64,000 nucleotides of DNA from Macrothele yani. Lineage: Eukaryota; Arthropoda; Arachnida; Araneae; Macrothelidae. A program made the position numbers and the translations under genes. Location: positions 80,162,607 through 80,226,606 of the forward strand of contig CM077005.1 of NCBI GenBank assembly GCA_039090855.1, read 5' to 3'. Below, piece by piece: positions 22,655-34,186 of the stretch (position 1 is the stretch's first letter; the number at the start of each line of letters is the position of its first letter). The notes beneath the pieces were generated by a model that made no database searches, had not been told where the DNA came from, and was given only the letters and a program-made list of their open reading frames with translations.

Positions 22655-22698
22655 TAAAATTACACTATTTCACAAAGTGAAATAGTATAATTTTAGGT
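22655..22698. repeat. 18-bp hairpin next to a Tc3-like element
   Basis: AAAATTACACTATTTCAC and GTGAAATAGTATAATTTT are complementary with one mismatch and a 3-base loop. It abuts the left end of the Tc3-like transposon and may be part of an older nested element whose end lies near 22516. Confidence 0.7.
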
Positions 22699-23873
22699 GT
22701 CTCATAAATATAAAAACAACTATGTAAAGTAGCCACATGCAAATTAAATGTACAAATTAGCATGTTGTGCGCATGCGCATGGGCCGTAATTCGGTCCAGC
22801 CTACAAAAGACAGCGGACCTGTCGTCAGACATTCATTTGCCGAAATGCCATGCAACAGTCAACTTTCTGATGAGGAGGTGTAGGAAATTTGGAGACTGGG
22901 AGCAAATGCATTGCCTGTAGCGAAAATTTGTAAAGCCATGGGGAGGAGTAGGGCAGTCATTTATAAGACTTTATCGAAACACAGTGCAATAACTGCCAGA
23001 TAACGGCCTGGAAGGCCTCGAATAACAACCAAACAAGATGATTGTGCTATCATGCGTTTAGTTTCATCCCAAAGGTTATCACTATGTCGAGTTTCTCGGA
23101 CTGTTGGTGTCACCGTTCCAAAGGGCACAGTTCATCGACGAATCAGGGAAAGTCACAACATTGTGCTTCGTAAAATGCACCGCCTGCCACACCTCACATG
23201 GCACCACAAGGAAGCTAGATTGTTATGGGCAAGCAGCCACATGCACTGGACAGACGAGTGGATCACAACTATTTTCTCCGATGAGAAAAAGCTTAACCTG
23301 GATGGCCCTGACGGTTGGAACTGCTATTGACATGATTTACAACGCGAGCCGCGCACCTTCCTCAGCAGAAAGAAAGGAGGGGGATCTGTGATGGTCTGGG
23401 GAGCTTTGGCGTTCAATGGGACAACGGATATTGCTTTTCTGCAAGGCAGGCAAAACTCCCAAACGTATCAAGACATACTCAGCAGCCACCTTCTACCGTT
23501 TTCTGAAACTCTAGCGGGTGTTGATTATCTGTTCCAGCAAGACAATGCCTCTATCCATCAGTCAGCATCAACAAAAAGCTGGTTTAACATTCATCATGTG
23601 ACCATAATGGATTGGCCAGCACTCAGTCCAGATCTGAACCCTATCGAGAACCTCTGGGGTATCCTAGCTCATGATGTGTGCGCGAATGGACGGCAGTTCT
23701 CAAGTGTGGCACTGAAAGCACAGATTGAACGAAGCTGGTACGCACTCCATCCAGAACACTTACATCACTTGGTGGACAGCATGCCCAATCGGGTTTTCAG
23801 TGTTATTCGGAACAACGGCTCCACTATTCGTACCGGAGGTGCTCATAACTAGTAAGTCTTTATATTTTTGAGA
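22697..23873 (+). mobile_element. Tc1/Tc3-like transposon C
   Basis: Short inverted ends TGTCTCATAAATATAAA (left) and the complement of TGTCTCAAAAATATAAA (right, ending near 23873) flank a transposase gene. The precise boundaries and the target duplication are not certain. Confidence 0.7.
22845..23852 (+). pseudogene. Tc3-type DD34E transposase (broken)
   Basis: The ATG at 22845 gives MPCNSQLSDEEV and then a stop. The helix-turn-helix is LPVAKICKAMGRSRAVIYKT. Later, TVHRRIRESHNIVLRK starts the second binding part, with catalytic motifs IFSDEKKLNLDG (about 23275), FQQDNASIHQS (about 23535) and LNPIENLWG (about 23637), so all three acidic residues are kept. In-frame stops at about 22878, 23001 and 23328 and a missing intervening start inactivate it. 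It ends LVDSMPNRVFSVI as in other Tc1 proteins. Confidence 0.82.
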
Positions 23874-24131
23874 CAGCTTATTTCTGGTTTGTTTTTTTTC
23901 TTGTACTTGGCGTTGGAATTGTTATGTTTCCACCAAACTATTGTGCAGCTGCGTGTCCAATCCTATTTTTGCTATAAATATGAGGTTTGCATTTCAGCTC
24001 ATTGTTGTTTCTTTTTTATTCGAGAATTTGTTCTGTCTCTATATTAATGCAACACACTATATATATACTATCCGCTCTCATGTCTATAAACAAACGAAAG
24101 GAGTGTCAATGGGTTCGTTTTTGCAGAATCA

Positions 24132-24935
24132 GTGCTCCGACCCCTGGAGAACATTTTCCTAAACTCGCTAAACATAGTAACAAAAATCTGGTTCTGTTAT
24201 GCAGACAACATCTTTTTTATATGGCCACATGGAGATGAATCCTTAAATAATTTCCTTGAAATGCTGAACGCATACCACCCAGATATTAAGTTCACACTAG
24301 AACGAGAGTCCAAAGGAACACTGCCATTCCTAGATGTGCTAGTACAAAGGACTCCCACAGGAACACTGAGGACACAAATCTACTATAAGCCAACCCACGT
24401 AGATATCCCTATTTTTCCTTCATCTGCTTGCCCAAATACACACAAATACGCCCTCTTCAGATACCGTGCCAACAGAGCTTTTGCTTTAAATTCGGACACT
24501 ACCGCACGTAGCGCAGAGTTGCAAATGCGGAAACCAAGGCAAACAACCCATCTGTCCATGAAAGACATAATACCCGGCAATTCCTGGGCTCAGTCCCATA
24601 CATTCCTGACCTAGCCTTTTCCCTCAAGAACACCCTCAGAAAGTTCGACTTCGATGCTGGTCTAAAGCCTCTGAGGTCTTTATCAGCTATCCTAAGACAG
24701 AACAGAGATCCAACCGTGCTACTCTCAGACGCAGGAGTCTACTCCATCCCTCTGTTCTATCAAGATCACTCCTTTAAACATTACATTGGCATGACAAAAA
24801 CATCCTTCAGATTAAGAATTAATGAGCACAAGCGAGACATTAAAAACCAGAAGCTTACTACAGCTCTAGCGAAGGAACTTGCGAACCACTGTGCCATTCC
24901 TCAATGGGACGAACTCAAGAAATTAGCCCCATATA
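24132..24935 (+). pseudogene. Penelope 3 reverse transcriptase and start of GIY-YIG
   Basis: First part: KIWFCYADNIFFIWPHGDES, IKFTLERESKGTLPFLDV and IYYKPTHVDIPIFPSSACPN, the palm and thumb signature of Penelope elements, closed by a frameshift near 24614. Second part from 24716: GVYSIPLFYQDHSFKHYIGM, where GVY and YIG are the two endonuclease motifs, then RLRINEHKRDI with the catalytic R and H. The reading ends at the Tc1. The sequence after the Tc1 (26143-26242) supplies the final helix VEILTLENACNSHL in a shifted frame. Confidence 0.72.
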
Positions 24936-26142
24936 CACTGAAGAGCAATTGAATTAGAGACAGCCGGCGTTATGCAAATGTGGCGCTGTGGGCGGCCCTG
25001 CAAATGGAAGCAACATGATATATGCAGTGATCTGAGAATATAAGGAGTGATGCGACGGGAATCGGTAAGAGTCGGACGCAGTATGGGTAAGACGAAGGAT
25101 CTAAGCGCATTTGATTGTAGGCAAATTGTCGGGGCCCGACGAATGGGTCACTCCATCTCAGAAGTCGTGCAGGCACTGGGATTTTTACGAGCCACTGTGT
25201 CACGGGCGCACCGTGAGTATATCGAATCCGGTAAAACCATCCCTGCAAGGGCCAACAGCATGTGGATGAGCGGGGTCATCGTCGGCTAGCTCGCATTGTA
25301 ACAGCGGATAGACGGACCACAGTGCAAGAAATCACTCGGCAATTTAACGCTGGTGCACAAAAACGTGTAAGCAGCCACACCATCCAGAACCATCTCCTCG
25401 CTATGGGGTACAGAAGCCATCATTCTACAAGGGTACCGCTGCTGACCACACATCACAGGGTGCAAAGATTAGCGTGGGCGCGGGAACATCGCCACTGGAC
25501 CCTAGACATGTGGAAAAATGTTGCCTGGACTGATGAGTCGAGATTCACGCTGGTACATGCGGATGGCAGGATACGAGTATGGCACAAACCACATGAAGCA
25601 ATGGATCCTTCTTGCCAGCAGGGTACTCTTCAAGCTGGTGGGGGTGGCATTCTCATCTGGGGACTGTTTACGTGGACTGAATTGGGACCCTTGGTACGTG
25701 TGACATCGTCCCTCACAGGTCAATGTTACCAGGATATTCTGGACGACCATTTGCTCCCGTTTGTGCATCTTCAACATCCCACTGGGGACCTCATCCTGCA
25801 ACAAGAAAATGCACCGTGCCATCGCTCCCGAATTGTATCCGAATGGTTGGATGAACACTCCACCGACGTGACCTCGCTTCCTTGGTCAGCTAGGTCACCT
25901 GACCTCAATCCCATCAAGCACATCTGGGATGCCATCGAGAGAGATGTTCAAGGCTCTGACCCTCCTCCATCAAATCTTTGTAAACTGTGGGAGCTTGTTA
26001 AGGGGTCGTGGATCCGTATGGCTTCCCAACGCTTCCGGTGGCTTGTCGAGTCCATGCCAAGACGAATCGCCGCCGTCATCAGGGCGAAAGGTGATGCTAC
26101 ACGTTACTAGACAGGTATATCTAATTCAATTGCTCTTCAGTG
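24936..26142 (+). mobile_element. Tc1-like transposon D inserted in Penelope 3
   Basis: Terminal inverted repeats begin CACTGAAGAGCAATTGAA at 24936 and match the complement ending at 26142 over at least 23 bp. TA duplications lie at 24934-24935 and 26143-26144. At 1207 bp it is a compact, probably full-length element with one gene. Confidence 0.92.
25083..26110 (+). pseudogene. Tc1-family transposase with two catalytic residues changed
   Basis: MGKTKDLSAFDCRQIVGARR starts at 25083 with the first helix-turn-helix (SISEVVQALGFLRATVSRA). One frameshift near 25270 moves the rest to another frame, open to 26110. D1 is present in WTDESRFTL (about 25535). D2 should lie in QQDNAPCH but reads QQENAPCH (about 25803), and the glutamate of NPIEHIW is lysine (NPIKHIW, about 25915). 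Even without the frameshift the DDE centre would be dead. The C-terminus (LVESMPRRIAAVI) is typical. Confidence 0.88.
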
Positions 26143-26400
26143 TATAGACCCAAGAACCACCGTCTTCAGGGAATCCGTGGAAATACTAACACTCGAAAAC
26201 GCTTGCAATTCTCATCTTTCCACAGATCTCCCAGCTGTTTGACGTGCTCTTTTAGATTCGCATTCACGAATGTGATCACCTCACTTGCCATCTATTGTTT
26301 GACATTGCATGCTCATTACGTACTTATTATGTGTTTTTTCTGTTTGTTTTAGTTTAAATTTCCTCATTATGATTCTGTACTCAACCTTGTAAACATTAGC

Positions 26401-26433
26401 CTGATGAAGTCGCCCGTCTTCGGCGGTAAAAGC
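26401..26433 (+). ncRNA. Hammerhead-like core in the Penelope 3 3' UTR, decayed
   Basis: CTGATGA (26401-26407), an unpaired A, the stem GTCGCC/GGCGGT with a 7-base loop, then AAAA where GAAA is expected. The change GC-GAAA to GT-AAAA fits two CpG transitions. The spacing is the same as in the cores at 2534 and 6987. No intact cleavage site is seen. Confidence 0.45.
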
Positions 26434-26484
26434 TAGCATTCTAGTTTTTTAGTTTGTACTCTTATGCCAATTAAACGGAAATCG

Positions 26485-27363
<879 letters not shown>

Positions 27364-27965
27364 CTATAAAAAGAAAAAAACATTAATAAAACTTAACCAT
27401 TTTCAATTTTCTTTCTCCTTTTCATGTAGAGAAAGATACAACAAAGGCAGAACTGAGGAATTTTCAAGTAAAACTACTGGCATTTTTTTAACAAATTTTA
27501 CACTGCTTTCCTTCCTAAACTCTGAATATATATGTTTTATGCATATCCTACTGCCCATAGTTGAGCTAGCATTTTTATTTCAGCCAATAAAGAGAAATAC
27601 AAAATACCAAAGTGTACTTTGTTATCACTACAAGTATCAAAAGTCAAATGTCAAAACACTGCAATAAGTTAATAGTCCATTATGTGTAATGTTTCCTTAA
27701 TGCCAACAATCCCATACACAATAGATGCTGCAATATTCAATTCTTTGATTTCAAAGATGCCTACATATATAAATCTCACTACAAGTGATTTTTTTGATTA
27801 TATTTTATTTATAGATCAATACTTACGCTAAGGGACTGTTATTAGGACAATACTGAGACAGGTACTTTCCACCCTTCTTGATAGTAGAAGAATATCACCA
27901 TCATCTCCCTGATTGCTACCACACCATTTATCACTCATAGTAGGCAACAAGGACATCCTTTTGAG

Positions 27966-28948
27966 GGATCTCAAGAGAAGATGTAAAGCTCTAAAATCTT
28001 TTCAGAATGGTAAGGCTTTGGGTGTAGCTGGCATATCTGCTGAGATGCTAAAATAAGGTCGTGACTCTGTGATTGACTGGTTAACTTACATTTGCCAGTC
28101 ATGTTGGGAGTGAGAAATGGTCCCTCAGGATTGGAGGGATGCTATCATTGTTCCCTTGTACAAGGGAAAAGGTGATCAGACTGAATGCAAGAACTATCGT
28201 GGTATCGGTTTGCTAAGTGTGCCAGGAAAAGTGTTTGGGAAGGTCATTATTGATAAGGTATGAGGTCTTACATCAGAGAAAGTGTGGGATGTACAGAGTT
28301 GTTTTATGCCTGATAAGGGCTGCACCAATCAAATTTGTGCATTACGCATGATGATTGAAAAGTATCTGACTGTTGGTAAAAAAGTGTTTGTGGCCTACAT
28401 AGATTTAGAGAAAGCTTATGAAAAAGTAAATAGGACTCTTCTGTGGAAGGTACTGAATAAATATGGTATTACTGGGAATCTACTTAACAGTGTAAAAGCC
28501 ATGTACGCTAGAAGTAGAACAAGTGTACGAGTGAATGGTGTTTCATTGAAAGGGTTTTCTATTGGTGCAAGAGTCAGACAAAGTTGTGTAATGTCACCCT
28601 GGCTGTTTAATATATTTATGGATGCATACATGCGTGATGCCAAAATGATACTACTGGTTTATGTCTTGGTAATATGCATGTGTGCAGATTGCTCTATGCT
28701 GATGACACAGTCCTGTTGGCAGAAAGCAAAAGTGAGTTGCAGAGTATGCTGCCCCGGATGTACGAAGTTTGTGTGGAATTCAAACCGAGTATAAATAAGG
28801 GAAAAACCAAAGTTACAGTTTCTGAGTGAGGAACTGTTTGTACTGAATGCAAGATCAGTCTTAATTGCACAGAGATTGACCAGGTGAATGAGTTTGTATA
28901 TTTAGGAAGTATGTTTGACAGAGAGAACAAATTAGACGGCGAAATTAG
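27966..28948 (+). pseudogene. LINE reverse transcriptase fragment
   Basis: The plus strand reads SQNGKALGVAGISAEML, then after frame changes CFMPDKGCTNQICALRMMIE, AYIDLEKAYEKVNRTLLW, SPWLFNIFMDAYMRD and LYADDTVL near 28695. These are fingers and palm motifs of the same LINE family as at 684. A normal GVRQGCVMSP reads ARVRQSCVMSP. Both ends are missing: it begins after the endonuclease and stops before the C-terminal domain and tail. Confidence 0.75.
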
Positions 28949-30162
28949 TTAAAACTATAAGAGAACTTTTTCAAGATAAATGATGGAATGTAAAGGAACT
29001 TTTTCCAAGATTAATGATGAAATGTAAAGGAACTTTCCTAGAAGTTGGGTGCTTTCTTTTGGTATTATATTAGTATTTTCTTTTATATCTTTTTAGTTGC
29101 TAAATGATCAATAGTTTTATTTATTTTTTTCATTTGCACAAATTTTTGTTTTTTCTCTATCTTACTTTAATGTATCTCTATATTCCTTGGTGTGTGAAGG
29201 CTCTATCAAAATATGTTCAAAAAGCTGATACATAAAGACCCCAATTGCCTCCAGGAATAGTAGGAGTCTATGTAACAGGATAGGAACATGTGTAAGTTTT
29301 CTACAAGCCTTGAAATCAATTTTTTGTTTGTCCTTAGTCTAAGTTCAAGAAATGATGGTTATTTATTCTTTTTTAGTTTTGTTGTTAGATAGACAATAGA
29401 TTCATTTTCTGTCATCAAACTGAAGAGACCACAGATACAGAAAATTAATTGCATTATTTGTATTACAGATGTAACTATTGCACCTGATTATTGGAGATCA
29501 TGTTAATTTTCATGCTGGGATGATATTTAATTTTACTGAAGGCAAACTCAATGTTATTCTCATTATATGAATCAGAGCACATTTTCTTTCCCTTATGTCT
29601 AGTTGCATATATGTTGATTGACTCATGATTTGAATCAAATGTTAGTGCTTTCCATATATTTGACATAATATTTGGATATTCAACTTCAGTTGGAATCTTG
29701 TACACTCTTTCTTTTAGTTGTCAAGTTTTGCTATTTGTATGACACACTTAAGCACTTTGCTTCAATATTTTGGTACTGCTGTGTCTGAAGGCTGTATTAA
29801 TGAAAGCTTGAAAGACTGCAGTTTTGAAGACTCAATGAAAATCAATCAAGAAAGGCAACTATAGATCTGAAAATAGTTCAATGGGATTCAGATGGCAGCA
29901 CATAATATAATTTAACACTGTAACTGTTCTAACCAATAGGAATATGCTGTCATGCAATAATAATCTGATCTGAATAAATTCAGCACTGTGACAGTTTTAG
30001 GGATGACAGCACTAAAAAGCTGTTGTTTCCATCGATGTCTCAGAATATCCCGAGGTCAAACTTTTGGAACCGAGTAAGACTGCCTAAACATTCAATTTAT
30101 ACAGCAATTGCACTATGGGACAAATTAGGTAGACTTTTTAATATTTTTAATTCTCACTTTTA

Positions 30163-30196
<34 letters not shown>

Positions 30197-30436
30197 CCCC
30201 TTTCAGTTTTTATTCATGTCTTTTTACGTTATAACCTCTAATATAGATAACTGTGTATTTTTACCACTGCTTAACCAAAAACTCACCCCTGAAATTATTA
30301 CACTATCCCAAGTTATGTATCATGCTGATGGTATCACAACAAAGCTTAACATCACAAGGAGGGGAAACTGCATGACTGCGGAAGGCAATAGTTTATTACT
30401 ATTTTTGTTTGAAGAGGGTCGGTCGGTCATTCCATG

Positions 30437-30895
30437 CCAAATTTTACCAAAAAATTTCAATATTCAACCTGACCATCTCAGATTTCAATGAAACCTTCAA
30501 GGATCATTCTCCCTAGTGATATAAATGAGAATATATTTTTTAAAAATTTTTTTATCTCATTGGGTTTTCATGTAACTAATTTTTAAAATTTTGAAAAATT
30601 GTTGTTTTTTGGCTTGCATAAACTTTTTCAATCTTGAATTTCTCAAGTTCTATAAGGCCTAGAGAGTTGTTTGACCCCTCATTTTAAAGAGAATTTCACA
30701 AGTTTTAATTTTATATGCACCTTGACTATGCTTGGTGAAAAACACTTTTTTTTTTATTTAAAAATAAAATTTTAAAATTTTTAAGATAGTGTTTTTTGAA
30801 AATTTTGAAAAAAATATTTGTTTTTTGTAATATTATAAGCTTTAAATCTTGAAACTTTTAGAGTGGGATCTCAATGTGATCGGGAGCTATGGCAA
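30437..30895 (+). repeat. Left long inverted repeat
   Basis: About 460 bp, very A+T-rich, complementary to 35993-36455 with small insertions and substitutions. Shared landmarks are ATAAGGCCTAGAGAGTTG-like and CCCCTCATTTTAAAGAGA. Confidence 0.8.
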
Positions 30896-32052
30896 AAAAC
30901 TTAAAGTTACTGTACAAGTAATAATGGATTATAATTCTCGTTTTAGTGTGGTTATATGATAACAGACACTGGGTTTTAAAATTTACATAATACATCATAC
31001 TAATACGTAGTCAAACATAAAACAAGGGAAGGATAGTCCCAACAGGCTAAAAGGTTTACCTGGTAAAATTAATAAAAGTTTTTTTAGTTAGCACTCAGAG
31101 TTGTAGTTACGCCAAAATAGCGACCTCTTAGTTCTTCTTTAATTTAACATCAAATAATTTATTTTTAGGCACGTATTTCTCGATGTATCGAGATTTTAAA
31201 AAACCTGTTTTCCAAACGTTATTTTTCAGGTAGAACCATTTAATGGTGGTTTTAACTGCTGTAACTTTTTACATGTTATATTTCCTTTGAGTGGAAAGCA
31301 ATTTCTCGGTTGGAAGTTATTAATATTCGCTGTGAATATATATTGCGGTAATCGAATGCTATTCAAGGAAAAATCTTTCACGTACCTCTCGGTTGTAGTT
31401 GGTCGATGTTCAAATCTTTGCACTGTTGTTCTCATCAGGTTCTTGGGTGTAGGCTCTTTTTTTGACTAAATTCAAAAAGTCTGCACGTTTCTTGAGTAGG
31501 ATATACTTTTTAGTTGAACTACAGGAGGCACATGAAGACAAAGGAGATGTGAAAATTACGTTGGAAAACTTGAAAAATGGAAAAATGAATCACTCGAAAA
31601 AATATTCGCATGAGGAATTGCAATCACCAAAAAACTATGTCAGACTTCTTGAATGTATTGTCCGATGCATTTGGGCAGATCTGTCTGCCAACTTCTGGGG
31701 CCTCTGGTCGGTCCGTTCTCTCTGCAGTTTACGTTGAATATGCGACGTGCTCAGTTTCGGAATCTTTGTGTGTTATACGTCATCAGATGTGTTGTGTTGC
31801 CACTCTTGTGATTTAAAGACTTGGGTTGTTTTTTTATGTCTGCGTGTTTGCATTGTTTCTGTTCTGTTTGCCTTCCCATTTTTTGTTCTCTTCTTCTATC
31901 AGTATCTTCCATGGAATTGGCATTTCTACTACACTACTAATGTCGCAGTTGGTTTTTTGGTTTTTTCAATTACGATTGCTTTGGCGAAACGGATGGTCTT
32001 TTTAGTTGGTTGTTTCAAGATAATTTCGATATTTTCAAATTCTGACATTGTG

Positions 32053-32628
32053 TTATTTTTTATGCAATATTGTACAAGTGCTGTTTTTCCTCCTTTTTTT
32101 CACCCAGTTTTTCATATGTTTTGTCAATCTTGTTTTTAATTTGTTTCTTGTGCTTCCTATGTATTTCACTCTATTGTTGTTGTCGGTTGGCTTAATTGGA
32201 ATGCTATATACTCCTGCACTGTCCAATAGCTTTGTTTTTTCTCTGTTATTGATTATTATATTCTTGTAGTCTTTTACTAAAAATTCCAATATTTAGATGT
32301 TTTTTGCATTCCTTTTTTATTACATTTGTAACCTGTTTTATGTACTGAAATTTACCACAATATTTTATATTTTGCTTGGTTTTATTTTTAGGATGTTTAT
32401 ACATGTAAATTACTTTTTTTACATCTGAGGTGGTTTATCCAAATTTGTTGGCTGTTGTTATTATCCATTGAAGTTCTTTTTCCTTGAAAAAGTTATTGCT
32501 GGAATGTGTGAATGCTCTATGCACTAAACTTCTGATTGCCGATATTTTATATGCCTTTGGATGGTATGAGTTTGCAGGCATAAGTATTGGCACGTAGGTG
32601 GGTTTTCTATACACATGGTATTTGCAGG
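32053..32628 (-). pseudogene. Penelope 4 left arm, thumb and GIY-YIG
   Basis: The minus strand encodes CKYHVYRKPTYVPILMPANS, HPKAYKISAIRSLVHRAF and, in another frame, LLDSAGVYSIPIKPTDNNNR with VKYIGSTRNKLKTRLTKHMK. These are the Penelope thumb and GIY-YIG motifs (GVY, YIG, R, H). The gene begins abruptly at the palindrome centre and has internal stops. Confidence 0.7.
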
Positions 32629-33450
32629 ATGTTTGGAATGCCAGTTCTTTAGAGTTAGACAAGCTGAAAAAAGATTTCTGTGAAAAATATCCAAGTATCA
32701 ACTTTGCAATGGAATCAAAAAATGAAAATATGATTAATTTCTTAGATATTACAATAATAAAAACTCAAACATCCTGCAAATACCAAGTGTATAGAAAACC
32801 CACCTACGTGCCAATAGTTATACCTGCAAACTCATACCATCCAAAGGCATATAAAATATCGGCAATCAGAAGTTTAGTGCATAGAGCATTCACACATTCG
32901 GACAATAACTTTTTCAAGGAAAAAGAACTTCAATGGATGATAACCACAGCCAAAAAAATTGGATATACCACCTCAGATGTCAAAAAAGTAATTTATACGT
33001 ATAAACATTCTAAAAATAAAACCAAGCAAAATATAAAATATTGCGGTAAATTTCAATACATAAAACAGGTTACAAATGTAATAAAAAAAGGAATGCGAAA
33101 AACATTCCCGATATTGGAATTTCAGTAGACTACAAGAATATAATAATCAATAACAGAGAAAAAACAAAACTATTGGACAGTGCAGGAGTACATAGCATTC
33201 CAATTAAGCCAACCAACAACAATAGAGTGAAATACAAAGGAAGCACAAGAAACAAATTAAAAACAAGATTGACAACATATGAAAAACTGGGGAAAAAAAG
33301 GAGGAAAAAACAGCACTTGTACAATATTGCATAAAAAATAACACAATGCCAGAATTTGAAAATATCGAAATTATCTGCAAACAACCAACCGAAAAGACTA
33401 TCCGTTTTGCTGAAGCAATCGTGATTGAAAAAAACAAAACTGCAGCAACA
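32629..33450 (+). pseudogene. Penelope 4 right arm, reverse transcriptase end and GIY-YIG
   Basis: LKKDFCEKYPSINFAMESKN, MINFLDITIIKTQTSCKY and QVYRKPTYVPIVIPANSYHP give the connection and thumb; FKEKELQWMITTAKKIGYTT follows. After a frame break near 33128 the GIY-YIG part is present but with a shift (GVHSIPIKPT, then a Y-K-GSTRNKLK version of YIG). Catalytic palm motifs are absent. Confidence 0.7.
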
Positions 33451-34186
33451 TTAGTAGTGGAGTAGAAATGCCAATTCCATGGAAGATACTGATAGAAGGA
33501 GAGAACAAAAAATGGGAAAGCAAACAGAACAGAAACAATGCAAACACGCAGACAAAAAAAAATAATAATAATTCCCGAGTCTTCAAATCACAGGAGTGGC
33601 AACGCAACACATCCGATGACGTATAACACACAAAGATTCCCAAACTGAGCATGTCGCATATTCAACGTAAACAAACTGCAGAGAGAAAGGGACGACCAGA
33701 GGTCCAAGAAGATGGCAGATAGATCTGCCCAAATGCATCGGACAATACATTCAAAAAGTCTGACGAAGATTTTTGGTGATTGCAATTCCTCATGTGAATA
33801 TTTTTCGAGGGATTCATTTTTCCATTTTTTAAGTTTTCCAACGTAATTTTCACATCTCCTTTGTCTTCATGTGCCTCCCGTAATTCAACTAAAAAGTATA
33901 TCCTATTCATGAAAAGTGCGGACTTTTTGAATTTAGTCAAAAAAAAAGCCTAAACCCAAGAACCTGATGAGAACAACAGTGCAAAGATTTGAACATCGAC
34001 CAACTACAACCGAGAGGTACGTGAAAGATATTTTCCTTGAATCGCATTCAATTACCGCAATATATATTCACAGCGAATATTAATAACTTCTAACCGAAAA
34101 ATTGCTTTCCACTCAAAGGAAATATAACCTGTAAAAAGTTACAGCAGTTAAAACCACCATTAAATGGTTCTACCTGAAAAAATAAA

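Larger units (their letters stand above)
23985..26480 (+). mobile_element. Penelope-like element 3, split by a Tc1
   Basis: The plus-strand reverse transcriptase begins within the palm (YKQTKGVSMGS near 24090), has YADNIFFIWPHG near 24200 and continues through thumb and GIY-YIG to a stop at 26240-26242. The Tc1 at 24936-26142 interrupts it inside the endonuclease. The 3' UTR holds a hammerhead-like core at 26401. The 5' end is truncated near the right end of transposon C. Frameshifts near 24130 and 24610 break the gene. Confidence 0.75.
31218..34186. mobile_element. Penelope-like element 4, head-to-head palindrome
   Basis: The left copy (31218 to about 32628) is on the minus strand and the right copy (about 32629-34186) on the plus strand, joined at their truncated 5' ends. 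The arms match over roughly 1.4 kb, including GIY-YIG coding and 3' UTR, with outer ends TTATTTTTCAGGTAGAACC and its complement. The right copy has about 150 bp more of reverse transcriptase. The arms differ at many sites, so the palindrome is not recent. A degenerate hammerhead-like CTGATGAG is at 33964. Confidence 0.75.

Noticed and set aside
31747..32269. Hydrophobic plus-strand frames that look like membrane proteins
   Set aside because: Antisense to the Penelope GIY-YIG gene in the left palindrome arm. The mirror image occurs on the other strand at 33130-33652, confirming an artefact.
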